The notes under the pieces were generated by a model, which saw nothing but the letters and a program-made list of their open reading frames with translations, searched no databases and had not been told where the DNA came from. Positions 8,486-13,617 of a stretch of DNA of 13,617 bases are shown here, piece after piece (the first letter of the stretch is position 1; every line of letters begins with the position of its first letter). A program made the position numbers and the translations under genes. The DNA is from Chloroflexota bacterium (lineage in GTDB: Bacteria > Chloroflexota > Limnocylindria > Limnocylindrales > CSP1-4), in assembly GCA_013696945.1 (NCBI GenBank), contig JACCXQ010000088.1:1-13617 (forward strand), given 5' to 3'.

Positions 8486-9229
8486 CTAGGCGGCGGCCGG
8501 ACCGAAGCCGGCCGGAGCGATCCCCGCGGGGATGAGCGGGGCGAGATCAGGGTCGGTCGATGGCTCACTCAAAAGGTCGAGCAGCATCTGGTCGCCTTCG
8601 AGCATGGCCCTTATGCGCTGGTAGGTCCGGCGGTGATGCGGGGTCGGGCCCAGGTCGTGCAGCGCCAGGACATGGCCGCGTGTCGTGTACCCGGCGTTGT
8701 GCTCCCAGCCGTAACCCGGGTAACGGGACGCCAGCCGAGACATCAGCCGGTCGCGGGTGACCTTGGCGATGACCGACGCACAGGCGATGGCGTAGGACGA
8801 GGCGTCACCGTCGACGATCGCGGTATACGGGCCTACCTGTTCTGCGAACCCCACGATCTTGCGCCCGTCGACCAGCACGTGGTCGTAGCCGTCGATGCGC
8901 GCCAGTGCCCGGCGCATCGCGAGATGCGATGCGTGGTAGATGTTGAGCCGCTCGATCTCCGCTACGGACGCGGCGCCCACACCCCACGCCACCACGCGCG
9001 ACTGGATACGGTCGACGACCCGCTCGCGTTGTTTCACGGACAGCGTCTTGGAGTCGCGCACGCCCGGGATCTTATGGCAGTTGGGCCTGACGAGAACGGC
9101 GGCAGCCACGACCGGGGCGCACAGCGCGCCCATACCCACCTCGTCGACGCCGACGACGCGCAGCTTGCCCTGCTTCCAGAGGGCTCGTTCGGCGCGCAGG
9201 TGGGGCACCGGCAGCGTCACGGTCCCCAT
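8486..9229 (-). CDS. rnhB: Ribonuclease HII with atypical GMG motif
   Basis: RNase HII nicks RNA-DNA hybrids and single ribonucleotides embedded in duplex DNA, starting ribonucleotide excision repair. It has 247 residues. Landmarks: GVDEVGMGALCAPVVAAAV at 27-45, VRDSKTLS at 57-64, NIYHASHLAMRRAL at 96-109, LVDG at 119-122, GDASSYAIACASVIAKVTRD at 141-160, and YPGYGWEHNAGY ending at Tyr181, followed by HDLGPTPHHRRTY. The four expected acidic ligands (D29, E30, D121, D142) and the 2'-OH-sensing Tyr (Y181) are present. The normally invariant Arg of the GRG motif is Met33, encoded ATG at 9133-9131. About 40 residues of tail follow the core. The start is the ATG at 9229. The frame stays open upstream but is Arg/Ser/Pro-rich and unlike the family, so it is taken as non-coding. 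No Shine-Dalgarno sequence is seen. Confidence 0.95.
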   Translation of the reverse strand: MGTVTLPVPHLRAERALWKQGKLRVVGVDEVGMGALCAPVVAAAVLVRPNCHKIPGVRDSKTLSVKQRERVVDRIQSRVVAWGVGAASVAEIERLNIYHASHLAMRRALARIDGYDHVLVDGRKIVGFAEQVGPYTAIVDGDASSYAIACASVIAKVTRDRLMSRLASRYPGYGWEHNAGYTTRGHVLALHDLGPTPHHRRTYQRIRAMLEGDQMLLDLLSEPSTDPDLAPLIPAGIAPAGFGPAAA

Positions 9230-9278
9230 CGTAACGGGTGAGCGGCCGGTGGGGCATAGGCGAGCGCGGCGGCGCATC

Positions 9279-9298
9279 CGTGGCGTGCGAACCGACCG
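9279..9298. repeat. Imperfect 20-nt direct repeat, copy 1
   Basis: Matches 9381-9400 at 17 of 20 positions in the same orientation. The shared parts are CGTG, CGTGC and ACCGACCG. The two copies start 102 nt apart, both inside the rplS-rnhB gap. Confidence 0.5.
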
Positions 9299-9380
9299 GC
9301 GATCCTTGTCCTGGTGGCGCTCGATGACCGAACGCCGGTCAGGCTGGACCCGGGGGGTGCAGATCCGCCGGATCGGGACG

Positions 9381-9400
9381 CGTGACGTGCAGACCGACCG
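9381..9400. repeat. Imperfect 20-nt direct repeat, copy 2, joined to a palindrome
   Basis: Second copy of the 20-nt repeat. Its ACCGACCG end forms the left arm of the palindrome at 9394-9409, which could fold as a 7-bp stem with a 2-nt centre (or 6 bp with 4 nt) in RNA from either strand. Confidence 0.5.
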
Positions 9401-9500
9401 TCCGGTCGGCGGCGACCGCTCAGTGGCCGGTCGGATCGAACGTTTGGTGTGCGGTCGCCTGGTGGGCTTGGCGGCCCGAGGTAGCGGCCACGTCGGAAGC

Positions 9501-9845
9501 TTAGCTGCGGCGCTCGCGCAGTGAAGCGGCCTTCCCGACGCGCTTGCGCAGGAAGTAGAGCTGTGCGCGGCGCGCCACGCCGTGGCGCACGACCTCGATG
9601 CGATCGATCCGCGGCGAGTTGATCTTGAAGGTCCGCTCCACGCCCACGCCGCTGCGCAGCGCGCGCACGGTGATCGAGCGGCCGATCCCGCCACCGCGTA
9701 GCCGCATGACCGTGCCCTCGAACACCTGGATGCGCTCGCGGGTCCCCTCGACCACCTTCATCGCGACGCGGACGGTGTCGCCCGACGCCAGCTCGGGCAG
9801 GTCGGTGCGGATCTGGTCGGCGACGATGTCGTCGAGGACGCTCAC
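9501..9845 (-). CDS. rplS: 50S ribosomal protein L19
   Basis: L19 sits at the 30S-50S interface and helps build an intersubunit bridge. It has 114 residues from the GTG at 9845, the normal family length. Typical stretches: [27 protein letters not shown] (18-44), [20 protein letters not shown] (54-73), and the C-terminal [18 protein letters not shown] from 92. The upstream open frame has no ATG near the domain boundary and would add residues absent from the family, so the GTG (protein start [11 protein letters not shown]) is chosen. The ribosome site is a weak purine run (GAGAGAAG). The stop is TAA. A promoter candidate lies 81 nt upstream, separating rplS from trmD. Confidence 0.97.
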   Translation of the reverse strand: MSVLDDIVADQIRTDLPELASGDTVRVAMKVVEGTRERIQVFEGTVMRLRGGGIGRSITVRALRSGVGVERTFKINSPRIDRIEVVRHGVARRAQLYFLRKRVGKAASLRERRS

Positions 9846-9870
9846 GGGTCTTCTCTCACTCTCGTTGTGA

Positions 9871-9885
9871 CGCGGACCGTCCGCG
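9871..9885 (-). promoter_or_regulatory. Palindromic element in the rplS leader, partly shared with the rpsB leader
   Basis: The leader transcript contains CGCGGA-CGG-TCCGCG, a perfect 6-bp stem with a 3-nt loop, 25 nt before the rplS start codon. Its 11-nt portion GACGGTCCGCG (9871-9881) recurs exactly in the rpsB leader at 7859-7869, and in both leaders TCAC and GAG follow within about 12 nt. A control element or protein-binding site is possible but is inference. It does not obviously match the Bacillus-type L19 leader. Confidence 0.35.
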
Positions 9886-9926
9886 GGCGCGCCGATGCGG
9901 GCGACGGCTCCGGGGAACGGGGCGGG

Positions 9927-9935
9927 AGTATAGCA
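9927..9935 (-). promoter_or_regulatory. Extended -10 promoter candidate for rplS
   Basis: The minus strand reads TGCTATACT, a strong extended -10 match (TATACT preceded by TGC) standing out in very GC-rich sequence. It lies 5 nt after the trmD stop and 81 nt before the rplS GTG. No convincing TTGACA-like box is found at 16-18 nt, which is tolerated with an extended -10. The sequence continues CCC; the shared string TGCTA-(T/G)-ACTCC links it to the rpsB promoter candidate. Confidence 0.55.
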
Positions 9936-9940
9936 AAGCC

Positions 9941-10660
9941 TCAACGGTCGCCCGGTCGATCCTCCGGCGGGAGTAGCTCCGAGCCGTCCTGTGCGGGAAG
10001 CAGGTCCGGTCGGTTGCGACGCGTCCGCTCCAGCCCCTGCTCGCGACGCCAGCGCTCGACCTCGGCATGGTGGCCACTGAGCAGGATCGGCGGGACCGCT
10101 TGTCCCCTGAACTCGGCGGGACGGGTGAACTGCGGGTACTCCAGGAGCCCGGCCGCGAACGACTCGTCGAGCGGCGATTCGGCATCGATCGCCCCCGGGA
10201 GGAGGCGGATGACACCGTCTATGACCACGAGCGCGGGCAGCTCGCCGCCCGAGAGGACGTAGTCGCCGATCGACAGCTCCAGGTCGACCATCGACCGGAC
10301 GCGATCGTCGACGCCCTCGTAGCGCGGGCAGACGAGGATCAGCTGGCCGCTCGCAGCGAGCTCGTGCGCCAGCGCCTGGTCGAATACCCGTCCACCGGGG
10401 TCGAGCAGGACGCGGACCGCACCCTCCCCGGCGATCTCGTCGAGCGCCTCGGCGATCGGCTCCGGCCGCAGGATCATGCCCGCGCCGCCGCCGTACGGGT
10501 AGTCATCGACGCTCCGGTGCCGGCCAAGGCCCCAGCGCCGCAGGTCGTGGGCCTCGAGCCGGACGAGGCCGCGTTCGATGGCCCGCCCCGGGATGCTTGC
10601 CGCGAGGGGCCCCGGGAACATGTCCGGGAAGAGCGTGATGACGTCGATGCGGAGGGTCAC
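9941..10660 (-). CDS. trmD: tRNA (guanine-N1-)-methyltransferase
   Basis: TrmD methylates G37 of tRNAs using S-adenosylmethionine, preventing +1 frameshifting. It is a SPOUT-class trefoil-knot dimer of 239 residues. Visible: [11 protein letters not shown] at 5-15, [17 protein letters not shown] at 53-69, [11 protein letters not shown] at 85-95, [15 protein letters not shown] at 107-121 (knot), [20 protein letters not shown] at 131-150 (SAM-binding loop), and the linker plus C-terminal domain with [30 protein letters not shown] and [10 protein letters not shown]. The catalytic Asp in ESPLDESF is retained at about 165. It starts at a GTG (10660) overlapping the rimM stop as GTGA, with no clear Shine-Dalgarno sequence. 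rpsP-khpA-rimM-trmD-rplS is the classic order. Confidence 0.98.
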   Translation of the reverse strand: MTLRIDVITLFPDMFPGPLAASIPGRAIERGLVRLEAHDLRRWGLGRHRSVDDYPYGGGAGMILRPEPIAEALDEIAGEGAVRVLLDPGGRVFDQALAHELAASGQLILVCPRYEGVDDRVRSMVDLELSIGDYVLSGGELPALVVIDGVIRLLPGAIDAESPLDESFAAGLLEYPQFTRPAEFRGQAVPPILLSGHHAEVERWRREQGLERTRRNRPDLLPAQDGSELLPPEDRPGDR

Positions 10661-11250
10661 GGCTTCACGTCGTCGCGTTGACCGCGCAGCGCGCGGGTCG
10701 TTCGGCGACCGCGCGGGCGCGGCGCGATCGGCTCCGCGTCGAGGCCCAGAGCGTCGCGATCTACCACGATGCGACCCTCGCGAGGTGCCAGATCCGAGAC
10801 CACCGCCCCTATGGCCGGCACCAGGATCTCACCCCATCGACCCCCGTCGACCACGAGGATCTCCCCTCCCCCGGCCCGGAACACGTCCCGGACGGTCCCG
10901 AGGGTCTCGCCGTTGGATGTCGTGACGGAGACGCCGACGACCTCGTGCCAGTAGAACTCGCCATCGGCCAGGGCCCTCTCGCCTACCTCGGCCTCGAGGT
11001 AGGCCTCGCGTAGCGGCTCCGCGGCCGGGCGGCTCGGGACCTCGCGGAAGCGGACGAGGATGCCGGGACCGTCCTGCTGCGACCACGCCACCGTGAGCGC
11101 GGCGTCCGAGCCCTCACGATGGAGGCGACTGCCCACGCTGAAGCGGTCCGGGTCGTCGGTCAGGATCTCGACGCGGACCGCGCCGTTGAGACCGTGGAGA
11201 CCGCGCACCTGGCCGACCACCAGTCGGTCGCGCGGCGCGCCGTCGGGCAT
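10657..11250 (-). CDS. rimM: 16S rRNA processing/ribosome maturation factor RimM
   Basis: RimM binds S19 and assists late maturation of the 30S head. It has 197 residues. The N-terminal RimM beta-barrel begins [27 protein letters not shown] (11-37), and the PRC-barrel domain starts at [10 protein letters not shown] (97-106) and includes GEILVVDGG and [12 protein letters not shown]. The last 25 or so residues are Arg-rich and variable. The ATG at 11250 is 5 nt after the khpA stop. The nearest purine-rich tract (GGAG) is about 14 nt upstream, so reinitiation after khpA is likely. Confidence 0.97.
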   Translation of the reverse strand: MPDGAPRDRLVVGQVRGLHGLNGAVRVEILTDDPDRFSVGSRLHREGSDAALTVAWSQQDGPGILVRFREVPSRPAAEPLREAYLEAEVGERALADGEFYWHEVVGVSVTTSNGETLGTVRDVFRAGGGEILVVDGGRWGEILVPAIGAVVSDLAPREGRIVVDRDALGLDAEPIAPRPRGRRTTRALRGQRDDVKP

Positions 11251-11255
11251 GGCCG

Positions 11256-11489
11256 CTAGACGATCTCCAGCGAGAAGTCCTCTCCCTCGCGAGTGGCGAT
11301 CACCTTGAGGAGAGTGCGCATAGCCTTCGCGACGCTGCCGTTTCGGCCGATCACCTTCCCCATGTCGTCCTCGGCCACGTGCAGCTCGAGGACGGTCGTA
11401 GGGCCGTCCTGGCTCACCTCGACCGATACGGCCTCGGGGTCGTCAACGAGCGAGCGAGCGACGAACTCGACGAGCTCCTGCGCGGACAT
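11256..11489 (-). CDS. khpA: KH-domain RNA-binding protein KhpA (YlqC family)
   Basis: This 77-residue protein is a single KH domain. The GxxG loop that grips RNA backbone is visible in GKVIGRNGSVAKAMRTLL at 44-61 (G48-R-N-G51), after an acidic strand region LELHVAEDDM. In Firmicutes KhpA pairs with KhpB (Jag) and affects cell division and small-RNA biology; no khpB gene is in this window. The start at 11489 gives MSAQELVEFVARSLVDDPEAV, the usual family N-terminus, with CGGAG about 10 nt upstream and 1 nt after the rpsP stop. An in-frame upstream ATG at 11519 lies inside rpsP and would add ten residues with no family match. Confidence 0.95.
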   Translation of the reverse strand: MSAQELVEFVARSLVDDPEAVSVEVSQDGPTTVLELHVAEDDMGKVIGRNGSVAKAMRTLLKVIATREGEDFSLEIV

Positions 11490-11490
11490 C

Positions 11491-11745
11491 TCAGCGCGTC
11501 TCCGGCAGGATGCCGACACGGCGGAAGAGGCGTGCGACGGTGTCTGACGGCTCTGCGCCCTGGCTCAGCCAGCGCGTCGCCTTCTCGGCATCGACCTCGA
11601 TGCGGACCGGGTCCTGGCGCGGGTCGTAGTGACCGAGCGTGTCCAGCGAGCGACCGTCCCTGGCGTTCCGACTGTCGGATACGACGAAGCGGTAGCTCGG
11701 CTGCTTGGTCGCTCCGACGCGCGTGAGACGGATGCGGACTGCCAC
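11491..11745 (-). CDS. rpsP: 30S ribosomal protein S16
   Basis: S16 is an early-binding assembly protein of the 30S body. It has 84 residues, beginning MAVRIRLTRVGATKQPSYRFVV with the usual surface loop RNARDGRSLDTLGHYDPR at 27-44 and a C-terminal SDTVARLFRRVGILPE. The GTG start at 11745 is supported by AGGAGG 11 nt upstream. It lies 52 nt downstream of the DUF3352-like gene; no clear -10 element is seen in that short gap, so it may be co-transcribed or use a promoter inside the upstream gene. Confidence 0.97.
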   Translation of the reverse strand: MAVRIRLTRVGATKQPSYRFVVSDSRNARDGRSLDTLGHYDPRQDPVRIEVDAEKATRWLSQGAEPSDTVARLFRRVGILPETR

Positions 11746-11797
11746 TGGCGAAGGGACCTCCTGGTTTGTCGTGTCGGGGTGCGTGACGCGAGGAAGG

Positions 11798-13617
11798 TTA
11801 CTCGACGTAGAGCAGGACGCGCATCACGAGCGTGCCGTCCTGCACGGTCCAGATCCCGACGAAGCGATCGAGCGGCTCGATGAACGGCCGAGTGTCCGTG
11901 TCGTACGCGGCCCGTTCCTGCGCGGGGATGAACCGCTCGGCGGCCGCACGGATGGCCGCGATGTCCAGGTAGACGACACCAGCGTTCGTGGCGCCACCGG
12001 CCGCGTCGATGGCCGATGAGTAGCCGCCATTCGAGGCGAGGGAATCGGTCGACGCGCGCTGCAGCACGCCGGGCACGAAGTCACCGAGACCGAGCATGAA
12101 GACGCCGTCGCGGATGGCGTAGCTCAGGGAGGGTTCGAAGGGCAGGTCATCCGGGACGGATGCAGCTAGCGCGCCCTTCAGTCGGAACGTCGTCACCATG
12201 ACGCCACCCACGTCGGCTTCGACGACCTCGAAGGGCAGATCACCGAACGCCGCCGCGGCCCGGGCCGCGGCCGTCAGCCGTTCGATGCGCTGGATGGCGA
12301 TGGTCTCGTCGGTCACTGTGGCGATGATCCCGACGCCGAACCGGTCGCCGTCGATGCTGACGGCGAGGCCCAGATCCTGTACCCAGGTAAGGAAGTCCTC
12401 GAGCGGCGTGCCGAGGAAATCCTCGATCTGGCGGAGCTGGCTGTCCGGGATCGTCGAGCCTGCCTGAGCCTTGAACTGGGTGATGAACGACTTCGTCACC
12501 TGGCCGATGTCGCGGTGCTCGGTGTAGAAGGCGGTCGTCGAGGGGAGTCGCGCGGCAAGTCCGCTGTCGCGGACGGGAGGGATGGGCGTCGCGGGACCCG
12601 GCACGAGGCGGACGTCGATCGCCAGTCGGTCACTCTCGACGCGCACCGCGCCCACCACCGCGCGTGGCAGCTGATCCGGCGAGAAGCCGGGCGGCAGAGC
12701 TTGGGCCATGCTGCCGAGCTGGCCCTGGAGCGCCGCCCAGACCGACGCGAAGTCGAAGTACACCGCACCCAGCCGCTCCGCGGGCAGCGCGGCGAACTGC
12801 GTCTTGAGGGCTTCTGAATCGGCCAGCGACGGCTGCTTGCCGGCCCGGATGTCGAGCGCCTCGCGCAGATCGTCGATGTCCAACGAGAAGAGCAGCAGGT
12901 CATCGGTCACGGCGTAGGACACCGAGCCGGCAGGCGAGTCAGGCTGCTGCCACGTGACGATCGTGGTTCCCTCGTGCTGGGTCTCGGTGAATGAGGCCCC
13001 GCTCTCCTGCGCGAAGGTGCGCTGCCGCGCCAGGAACGCATCCAGCTCAGCGCGATCGGAGACGCTCAACGCACCGACTACCGGCGGCTTCGCTGCGCTC
13101 GATGGTGACCCCGATGACGGCGCGAGCAGCTCCGCTTGCAGGGAGGTGCCCCCGAATGCGAACTCGCCCTCGAACCAGGGCTTGATGTCGCCGGTGTAGG
13201 TCAGGCGGTCGCCGCTCGCGTCACGGGTGAGTCGATCGAGCACGTCGTTGATCTTGAGGTCGAAATTCGCGGGATCGTCGAAGCCTGGGAACGCGCCCAC
13301 GAACGAGACCAAGTTGTCGCGCTGGTCCCCTGGCAGATCGAACCGCGCTTCGACGTAAGCGATCGTGGTCGGCGGCAGGTAGGTCGGACCGGCTGCCTCG
13401 GTGGTCTTGCCGCCGGTCGCGAAGATGGCGAGCGCGACGCCGACCGCCACGACCACCCCGGTCGCACCCAGCGCGACCGCCCAGCGGAGGGGGCTCCGGC
13501 GCGAGGCCGAGGACCGGCTCGGGGTCGCCGTTCCGGCCGGTGCCCAGGGCGCTGCCGTCGTGGGTGTCTCGTCAGGTCGCTGCCAGGGGGGAGTGGTCTG
13601 CGGACCGGGGTCCGGGG
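11798..13617 (-). CDS. DUF3352-like membrane-anchored protein, 5' end cut by window edge
   Basis: About 605 residues are visible and the frame is open to the high-coordinate edge. The order is: a Pro/Thr/Ser-rich cytoplasmic segment (visible residues 1-44) ending in Arg residues, one transmembrane helix (about 45-66, rich in Val/Ala/Gly), then a large region predicted to be outside the cell. The region contains two similar modules: 13378-12599 begins LPPTTIAYVEARFD, and 12547-11801 begins LPSTTAFYTEH. Each continues to a YA(V/I)-x-D strand, then a GAVYFDFASV / GVVYLDIAAI strand, and ends in a hydrophobic strand (LAIDVRLV / LVMRVLLYVE). The opening resembles DUF3352 proteins of Chloroflexota, actinobacteria and cyanobacteria, whose function is unknown. 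No catalytic motif is seen. The stop is TAA. The initiation codon is not in the window. Confidence 0.75.
   Translation of the reverse strand, partial: PDPGPQTTPPWQRPDETPTTAAPWAPAGTATPSRSSASRRSPLRWAVALGATGVVVAVGVALAIFATGGKTTEAAGPTYLPPTTIAYVEARFDLPGDQRDNLVSFVGAFPGFDDPANFDLKINDVLDRLTRDASGDRLTYTGDIKPWFEGEFAFGGTSLQAELLAPSSGSPSSAAKPPVVGALSVSDRAELDAFLARQRTFAQESGASFTETQHEGTTIVTWQQPDSPAGSVSYAVTDDLLLFSLDIDDLREALDIRAGKQPSLADSEALKTQFAALPAERLGAVYFDFASVWAALQGQLGSMAQALPPGFSPDQLPRAVVGAVRVESDRLAIDVRLVPGPATPIPPVRDSGLAARLPSTTAFYTEHRDIGQVTKSFITQFKAQAGSTIPDSQLRQIEDFLGTPLEDFLTWVQDLGLAVSIDGDRFGVGIIATVTDETIAIQRIERLTAAARAAAAFGDLPFEVVEADVGGVMVTTFRLKGALAASVPDDLPFEPSLSYAIRDGVFMLGLGDFVPGVLQRASTDSLASNGGYSSAIDAAGGATNAGVVYLDIAAIRAAAERFIPAQERAAYDTDTRPFIEPLDRFVGIWTVQDGTLVMRVLLYVE

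Larger units (their letters stand above)
9230..9500. other. Intergenic gap between rplS and rnhB with short repeats
   Basis: This is the longest stretch without a gene in the window (271 nt). It contains an imperfect 20-nt direct repeat (9279-9298 and 9381-9400, 17 of 20 identical), a third partial copy of its middle near 9357, a 16-nt palindrome at 9394-9409 (CCGACCG-TC-CGGTCGG) and a smaller one at 9362-9374 (GATCC-GCC-GGATC). The open frames through it are Arg-rich with no recognisable domain. Actinobacteria usually have lepB (signal peptidase I) here; I see neither a lepB catalytic motif nor an obvious remnant. No U-run follows any hairpin, so an intrinsic terminator for rplS is not supported. 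Confidence 0.6.

Noticed and set aside
9394..9409. Palindrome as an intrinsic terminator after rplS
   Set aside because: It is about 90 nt beyond the rplS stop and no U-run follows on the transcript strand.
9230..9694. Long N-terminal extension of RNase HII reaching into rplS
   Set aside because: The frame is open but Arg/Ser/Pro-rich, overlaps rplS, and RNase HII homologs begin near the ATG at 9229.
9846..9926. Known L19 leader RNA
   Set aside because: Position fits but I cannot match the hairpin or flanking sequence to the Firmicutes L19 leader; a covariance search would be needed.
9846..9944. Upstream extension of L19 across the leader
   Set aside because: It would begin at or upstream of the trmD stop and cover the promoter candidate. 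L19 has its normal length from the GTG at 9845.

Overview
The window is a dense run of housekeeping genes, all on the minus strand. Read in transcription order (high to low coordinate) it is: DUF3352-like membrane protein (cut by the window edge) - rpsP - khpA - rimM - trmD - rplS - rnhB - yraN - rpsB - tsf - pyrH - frr - uppS - cdsA - dxr - rseP - ispG (cut by the other edge). Base composition is very G+C rich. Most junctions are 4-5 base start/stop overlaps (ATGA, GTGA, TAGTG) or gaps of a few bases, which implies translational coupling. The only longer gaps are 271 bp (rplS to rnhB), 165 bp (yraN to rpsB), 95 bp (trmD to rplS), 66 bp (rpsB to tsf), 63 bp (rnhB to yraN) and 52 bp (DUF3352 gene to rpsP). 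I see no tRNA, rRNA, CRISPR array, insertion sequence or phage gene.

Organism: the gene order resembles the actinobacterial/chloroflexotal arrangement in which the rpsP-rplS cluster and the rpsB-ispG cluster lie close together. EF-Ts is the short form with one core subdomain (202 residues). Actinomycetota usually have about 270 residues, so this favours Chloroflexota (for example a high-GC soil or freshwater Limnocylindria-type lineage) over Actinomycetota. This placement is an inference and is not proven by the window.

Functional layout: (1) 9501-11745 is ribosome and tRNA maturation: S16, the KH RNA-binding protein KhpA, the 16S processing factor RimM, the tRNA m1G37 methyltransferase TrmD and L19. 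(2) 7976-9229 is rnhB (RNase HII) and yraN (UPF0102 nuclease-like protein). (3) 4873-7810 is translation plus UMP kinase: S2, EF-Ts, PyrH and ribosome recycling factor. (4) 1-4873 is isoprenoid and envelope biosynthesis: UppS makes the C55 lipid carrier, CdsA makes CDP-diacylglycerol, Dxr and IspG are two MEP-pathway steps that supply the isoprenoid precursors used by UppS, and an RseP-type site-2 protease sits between them.

Two likely internal promoters share the extended -10 pattern TGCTA(T/G)ACTCC. Each lies a few bases after the previous stop codon, one ahead of rplS and one ahead of rpsB. The two leaders also share an 11-base element. These suggest three transcription units: rpsP-trmD (perhaps with the DUF3352 gene), rplS-yraN, and rpsB-ispG.

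I found no undescribed multi-gene system. The points most worth a second look are an RNase HII in which the Arg of the conserved GRG motif is Met, the paired promoter/leader elements ahead of rplS and rpsB, a membrane-anchored protein built from two tandem copies of a DUF3352-like module beside rpsP, a repeat-bearing rplS-rnhB gap, and a 16-residue insertion in Dxr just before its metal-binding residues.
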